Source: JBPRGG01 sp051418075 (GTDB lineage: Bacteria > Bacteroidota > Bacteroidia > Cytophagales > Cyclobacteriaceae). From it: a stretch of DNA of 8,878 bases. The notes under the pieces were generated by a model. The model was not told the origin of the DNA, searched no databases, and worked only from the letters and a program-made list of their open reading frames with translations. The position numbers were made by a program, and so were the translations under genes. The stretch covers positions 1-8,878 of the forward strand of contig JBPRGG010000101.1 in assembly GCA_051418075.1 (NCBI GenBank), in the 5' to 3' direction. Below, piece after piece: positions 5,424 through 8,878 of this stretch; the stretch's first letter is position 1, and the number at the start of each line of letters is the position of its first letter.

Positions 5424-8417
5424 TCAAAAAACTTGATCCAGTTGGAGTATATCATAAACTTTCAATGATACCGGCCCCAATAATCCTGATTCCTGTAACT
5501 GGTAGGTTTGATTGGGTAATTGTTCCAACGGCGCATTCCAGGCAGTTGGCAGGGTAACGATACTTGACCTCACCTTTCTCTCCGATTCAGGCAATTTATA
5601 GTCACCAATCATACGATTGGGCCACCGATTCACCACCTCCACCTGCAGCGTATTATTTCCCGGCAAGATCAGGTGGGTAATATCCACCTTTCCCGGATTA
5701 TTCCAGACCAAACCAGCAGATTCTCCATTTACATAAACCTCAGCCACTTCTTCCACCCTTCCCAGTTGCAGGATTACCTGCCGGTTGTCATCAAGTAGTT
5801 CAGCCGGTATTTCAAAAGCATTTTCATAAGTGCCCTGGCCGGAAAAATACCTGATCCGATGCTGGTCAAATTCAGTCCAGGACTTTAATTCATTGGTAGT
5901 AGCCGTAAAAGTTTCCTGCCAGGGGTCGGTAAATGTGATTGGCCATTCAGGTTGTGCCAGGTCCATCACAACTGCCACTACAGCCTCTTTACTAAAGGTA
6001 TTTCCATTCACGGTAAGGGTATAATTTCCGGCTTTTGATAACCTGATGTTGCCCCCGCCTTCATCGGAGAAAGCCCAGGTTTGGGGTGGATGGACCACCG
6101 GAAATAATGACTCACCATCCCGGCTGATTGTAGCATTTTGCTTTCCATCTATTGCGAAAACAATGAACACAGATCCATGTGGTTCCAGACTGAGCGGAAT
6201 ACTTGTATTTTCCTCACCGGTTCGATAAATACTCAATGGTTTCATTTGGCCGGTTACAGGGTTCCAGATCTCTGGTCGTTTGCCGGCAATTCGCATATTC
6301 ACCAGGGCCGCTACCGGCTTATCATAAGGATTCCTGATAAAATAAAAATCCACATCTTCTGCTTTACGATGAATGAAGTCCAGACTATCCTGCTGGCTGA
6401 TAGTGGCAAAAGTAATGTCTGGTATGATGCCCATAGATTGTAACACCTCACGGGATGTCTTTCCCCAAACCAAAGTACCCTCACCCACCTGTTTCTCTGT
6501 TTGCTGTTGTCCATCCAGATCGCCCCAGATTTCATTGGCCAATTCACTAACTGCTTCATCCTGTGCATTGGCTAGCCCATGGCTTCTCACCGGTTTGGGT
6601 CCAATTATGGTTGCACCATCTTTCAGTAATTGCTGCAATTTTTCCAGCACCGGCATCGTCATCCGGTTTTTGTCAGGTAATACCAGTACAGAATACTGTT
6701 GTCCATGGGGCAATATCAATTTGCCATCTTTTACAGATAATTTATTCAAAATAATATCAGCATTGGTTATATCATAATCATAACCCAGCCCCAGATCCGG
6801 TTTTACATGTTTGGGTTTGGCAAAAAACGGAGCCTCTTCTCCGTGATAATATAGTGCATCAGCTACGAAATGGCCCTGCTGCAGCATGTAACTGCAACGA
6901 CCAAGATAGCTCATAAACCCCTCTGACTTGGGCCACCAAATCAGGTTTTCAGAAATAATGGTGGCAAAGCTATAAATCCAGCCAGGTTTTCCTGCTTCTC
7001 TGGGAGTGTGTGAAAAAGTATGAAAATCAATGCGATTCAATCCTTCAGCAAAAGCTCTGTCACCATACTGTTTCAAATCTCCCGGTCCTTTAGCCCATAA
7101 ATCCACTCCGGTAAATGCCTCAGCGGTCACATAAGGTTGGTCGTATTGATGAGCAGCGCTGGCTATGCCTTTGATAATTTGTAACCGGTCACGCTTGGCT
7201 GGATCATCAGATACCCAAAATTCACCCCTGGGCCAGGATAATGCTCCGGAAGATTTAATGGATTCCATGGGTACATCCATGTGTACCGGAGGGCCGGGAC
7301 CCGCCGCTTCAGAAGTAAAACCAATGCCATAGCGATTGCAAACTTCTTTGGCTTTGGCATAATGATGGGCAATCACCAGTTCGCTGCGCAGATTGTTAAA
7401 ATCAAATACAAACCGCTCCGTAGTTTCCTGGTCATTGATGGTATAACCTTCCAGGGCCGGTAAATATTTTATCAGGCTGTAGCCCAGGCTGTCCTCAAAC
7501 ATTTGTGGCATTTTGGGAGTCCAGAGTCCTTTAAATTCATAGCTGTCTGCACAAAAATATTTCATGGGAGAACCTTCCAGGGACCCGGTGTGTTTTTCTA
7601 TCAGGTCCAGGAGATAACTGAGATGAATTTCTGTAGCTTCCGGGTTGAGGAAGTCCAGTGCCGGCTTTAAAGTGGCTGGTGTAGGGGTAAGGCCGTTGGC
7701 TGTAGTTCTGGACCAGACAAACCGTAAAATATTCCATTTCCCCGGTGGAACCTCCCAGGAAAGCTGATCCCCTTGCATTTGATGGGTCAGGTCAATCATT
7801 TGGTCCATGAGAATAAGGCTGGTATCACTGGCCTGAACAGGATAAGCCATTACCGCAACATTGTCCCAGTGTAATGGTCGCAGATTCTGATCCCGTTGCA
7901 ACACTTTGTAACCAAATTTCTTATGTGGCTTAATATGGGGAAATGGCAGATTTATATGTTGTTGGCCGGGCTCATTGATAAAGGCAGATGTTAAGTATAA
8001 AGCCATATGAGAATGCTCCGGATCAAGATAACTTACCGATTGATTCCAGATATAGCCCAGTTCTATGCCTGTTTCACTGGCTGCCTCCATGGCTATCTTT
8101 ACCCCCCTCATAAATGCATCACTGACCTGATCCGGACCTACAGGGACAATCCCTTTTGGATCCTGCACAGTGGGAGCATCCCAAATATCCAAACCTCCCA
8201 TCCCTTTTGCTTTAACAGCCCGGATTTCCCGCCAGATCTCAGCCGAATCATAGTTGCCATTCACCCAGGTCCAAAGCCCCCGGGGTCGGGCATCAACAGG
8301 TGGATTTTGCCATTCTTTTACTAAATTGTTGATCGTTTCTCCTGAATTTTCTATTTGTTCATTCTGACAGGAAAAAAGCAGGAACATGAATATAAAAAAA
8401 ACAAAGTTCTTCATCAT
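5424..8417 (-). CDS. GH106-like glycoside hydrolase (alpha-L-rhamnosidase family), lipoprotein
   Basis: This ~997-residue exported protein resembles glycoside hydrolase family 106, whose characterised members remove terminal alpha-L-rhamnose. The lipoprotein signal MMKNFVFFIFMFLLFSC puts the lipidated Cys at residue 17. The N-terminal catalytic barrel begins at ARPRGLWTWVNGNY (43-56), a family hallmark, and includes FTSEAAGPGPP (367-377, Glu370), GEFWV (398-402) and VTAEAFTG (430-437, Glu433). Glu370 and Glu433 are candidate catalytic carboxylates by position at strand ends, not by experiment. A class I glutamine amidotransferase-like domain follows (about 550-620; YSVLVLPDKNRMTMPVLEKL). The C-terminal beta-sandwich (about 840-975) carries VAEVYVNGESAGLVWNNPGKVDITHLI, typical of galactose-binding-like modules. 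The open frame starts at 8513, but its first 32 codons are poor coding sequence and would bury the signal peptide, so ATG 8417 (or 8414) is preferred. It is the first gene of the left-running cluster. The true substrate remains unproven. Confidence 0.9.
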   Translation of the reverse strand: MMKNFVFFIFMFLLFSCQNEQIENSGETINNLVKEWQNPPVDARPRGLWTWVNGNYDSAEIWREIRAVKAKGMGGLDIWDAPTVQDPKGIVPVGPDQVSDAFMRGVKIAMEAASETGIELGYIWNQSVSYLDPEHSHMALYLTSAFINEPGQQHINLPFPHIKPHKKFGYKVLQRDQNLRPLHWDNVAVMAYPVQASDTSLILMDQMIDLTHQMQGDQLSWEVPPGKWNILRFVWSRTTANGLTPTPATLKPALDFLNPEATEIHLSYLLDLIEKHTGSLEGSPMKYFCADSYEFKGLWTPKMPQMFEDSLGYSLIKYLPALEGYTINDQETTERFVFDFNNLRSELVIAHHYAKAKEVCNRYGIGFTSEAAGPGPPVHMDVPMESIKSSGALSWPRGEFWVSDDPAKRDRLQIIKGIASAAHQYDQPYVTAEAFTGVDLWAKGPGDLKQYGDRAFAEGLNRIDFHTFSHTPREAGKPGWIYSFATIISENLIWWPKSEGFMSYLGRCSYMLQQGHFVADALYYHGEEAPFFAKPKHVKPDLGLGYDYDITNADIILNKLSVKDGKLILPHGQQYSVLVLPDKNRMTMPVLEKLQQLLKDGATIIGPKPVRSHGLANAQDEAVSELANEIWGDLDGQQQTEKQVGEGTLVWGKTSREVLQSMGIIPDITFATISQQDSLDFIHRKAEDVDFYFIRNPYDKPVAALVNMRIAGKRPEIWNPVTGQMKPLSIYRTGEENTSIPLSLEPHGSVFIVFAIDGKQNATISRDGESLFPVVHPPQTWAFSDEGGGNIRLSKAGNYTLTVNGNTFSKEAVVAVVMDLAQPEWPITFTDPWQETFTATTNELKSWTEFDQHRIRYFSGQGTYENAFEIPAELLDDNRQVILQLGRVEEVAEVYVNGESAGLVWNNPGKVDITHLILPGNNTLQVEVVNRWPNRMIGDYKLPESERKVRSSIVTLPTAWNAPLEQLPNQTYQLQESGLLGPVSLKVYDILQLDQVF

Positions 8418-8748
8418 ATGATAGAATAATCTGGCTTGCTTATAATAGTTTTTCTTTAAATATAAGGTGGATGACTGGGAAATACATTTAAACATTGATA
8501 TAAAAATTGTCAAATTTGGGATACATTAATAAAAAGCTACCATAATAATCCAGGCTCTAGACAAGTTTGATGAGGAAGTACGTTTAATATTTTGTAAATT
8601 TTGATTTGATTCGTTTATTTTTCTGTCAATAACCTAACAGAAATGACATTATTTGTTTTTGTCGGTTCGAGCGACCGCCGTTAAATTTGCCTGAACAATG
8701 ATTTATAGGAAGCATCTCATTATTAGAAAATCCAGGAAGCGCTGGCCC
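8418..8748. other. AT-rich upstream region of the GH106-like gene
   Basis: I see no supported gene in this stretch. About 8418-8640 is AT-rich and should hold the promoter of the leftward cluster, but no good TAnnTTTG box with a TTG at the right distance was found on the minus strand. A TTGCTTA word at 8436-8442 has no partner arm and is probably chance. From about 8660 the sequence becomes more GC-rich (GGTTCGAGCGACC around 8664-8676) and merges with the structured element to its right. Confidence 0.5.
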
Positions 8749-8835
8749 GACAGAAAATGCAGGTAGGCTGGTGTGCCAGGCTAAGATGGCCTTGAGCGTA
8801 AAGGCCGCGAAAGGTGAGGGCATTTTTTTTCTGTC
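8749..8835. repeat. Nested inverted repeats, probable interspersed element
   Basis: The outer arms are GACAGAAAATGC (8749-8760) and GCATTTTTTTTCTGTC (8820-8835), which pair except for four extra T bases. Inside lies a second hairpin, GGCCTT (8788-8793) with AAGGCC (8801-8806) around a seven-base loop. A minus-strand open frame of 65 codons (8626-8823) overlaps the element but shows no recognisable domain and is most likely fortuitous. The organisation resembles a non-coding repeat family or MITE-like remnant rather than a gene. Copy number in the genome cannot be judged from one window. Confidence 0.6.
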
Positions 8836-8847
8836 TTGATTTTTTTG

Positions 8848-8877
8848 GGTACTTTTTGCATCAAGGCAAAAAGTACC
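8848..8877. repeat. Perfect 12-bp inverted repeat with 6-base loop
   Basis: GGTACTTTTTGC (8848-8859) and GCAAAAAGTACC (8866-8877) pair perfectly around the loop ATCAAG. The loop is itself the reverse complement of CTTGAT at 8835-8840, so a second, pseudoknot-like pairing is possible. The stem has no T-run after it within the window; on the minus strand it is followed by CCAAAAAAATC, which also gives no T-tract, so an intrinsic terminator is not supported in either direction. It adjoins the nested inverted repeats at 8749-8835 and may be one end of the same element, cut by the window edge. Confidence 0.8.
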
Positions 8878-8878
8878 G

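Noticed and set aside
8436..8442. TTGCTTA as a further member of the 33-bp array
   Set aside because: There is no TAAGCAA arm at the 6-base spacing, it lies far from the array, and one match of an AT-rich heptamer is expected by chance in a window of this size.
8418..8513. N-terminal 32-codon extension of the GH106-like protein
   Set aside because: It would place about 32 residues of non-signal sequence before a clear lipoprotein signal peptide; the start at 8417 or 8414 fits export.
8626..8823. 65-codon minus-strand open frame
   Set aside because: It has no recognisable domain and its translation runs through the inverted repeats, so it is best explained as the repeat read in one open frame.

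Overview
The window looks like part of a carbohydrate-degradation locus from a Bacteroidota bacterium, plausibly a marine or other environmental member. This rests on lipoprotein signals of the Bacteroidota style, absence of strong Shine-Dalgarno sites, AT-rich leaders, a TAnnTTTG-type -7 box, and the gene content (GH106-like, GH43, DUF1080 and S1 sulfatase proteins). The genus cannot be told from the sequence alone. No SusC/SusD pair, regulator, tRNA, rRNA or CRISPR array is visible.

Every recognisable gene lies on the minus strand, so the locus reads from right to left. At the far right (8418-8878) is a non-coding stretch with a strongly structured, probably repetitive element. It is followed by a ~997-residue GH106-like (alpha-L-rhamnosidase family) lipoprotein (8417-5424), a secreted DUF1080/3-keto-disaccharide hydrolase protein (5344-4577), a secreted S1 sulfatase with a CSPTR formylglycine signature (4350-2851), a second DUF1080 gene whose 5' part is broken by frameshifts and a TAG stop (about 2765-2181), an AAA_14/DUF4143-type ATPase (2083-890), and the N-terminal 291 residues of a GH43 lipoprotein running off the left edge (875-1).

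The exported enzymes fit a pathway that desulfates and trims a rhamnose- and pentose-containing sulfated glycan, but that substrate is inference. The ATPase is the odd one out: cytoplasmic, visibly more AT-rich than its neighbours, and wedged between carbohydrate genes.

The most striking non-coding signal is in front of the ATPase. The 97-base gap 2084-2180 is almost filled by three 20-bp palindromes (TTGCTTA-N6-TAAGCAA) spaced at exactly 33 bp. The first abuts the ATPase start codon and overlaps a -7-like box. A half-site of the same motif lies on the other side of the gene at 875-881, overlapping the GH43 start codon. This suggests a self-regulating ATPase unit, possibly a mobile cassette that entered the operon.
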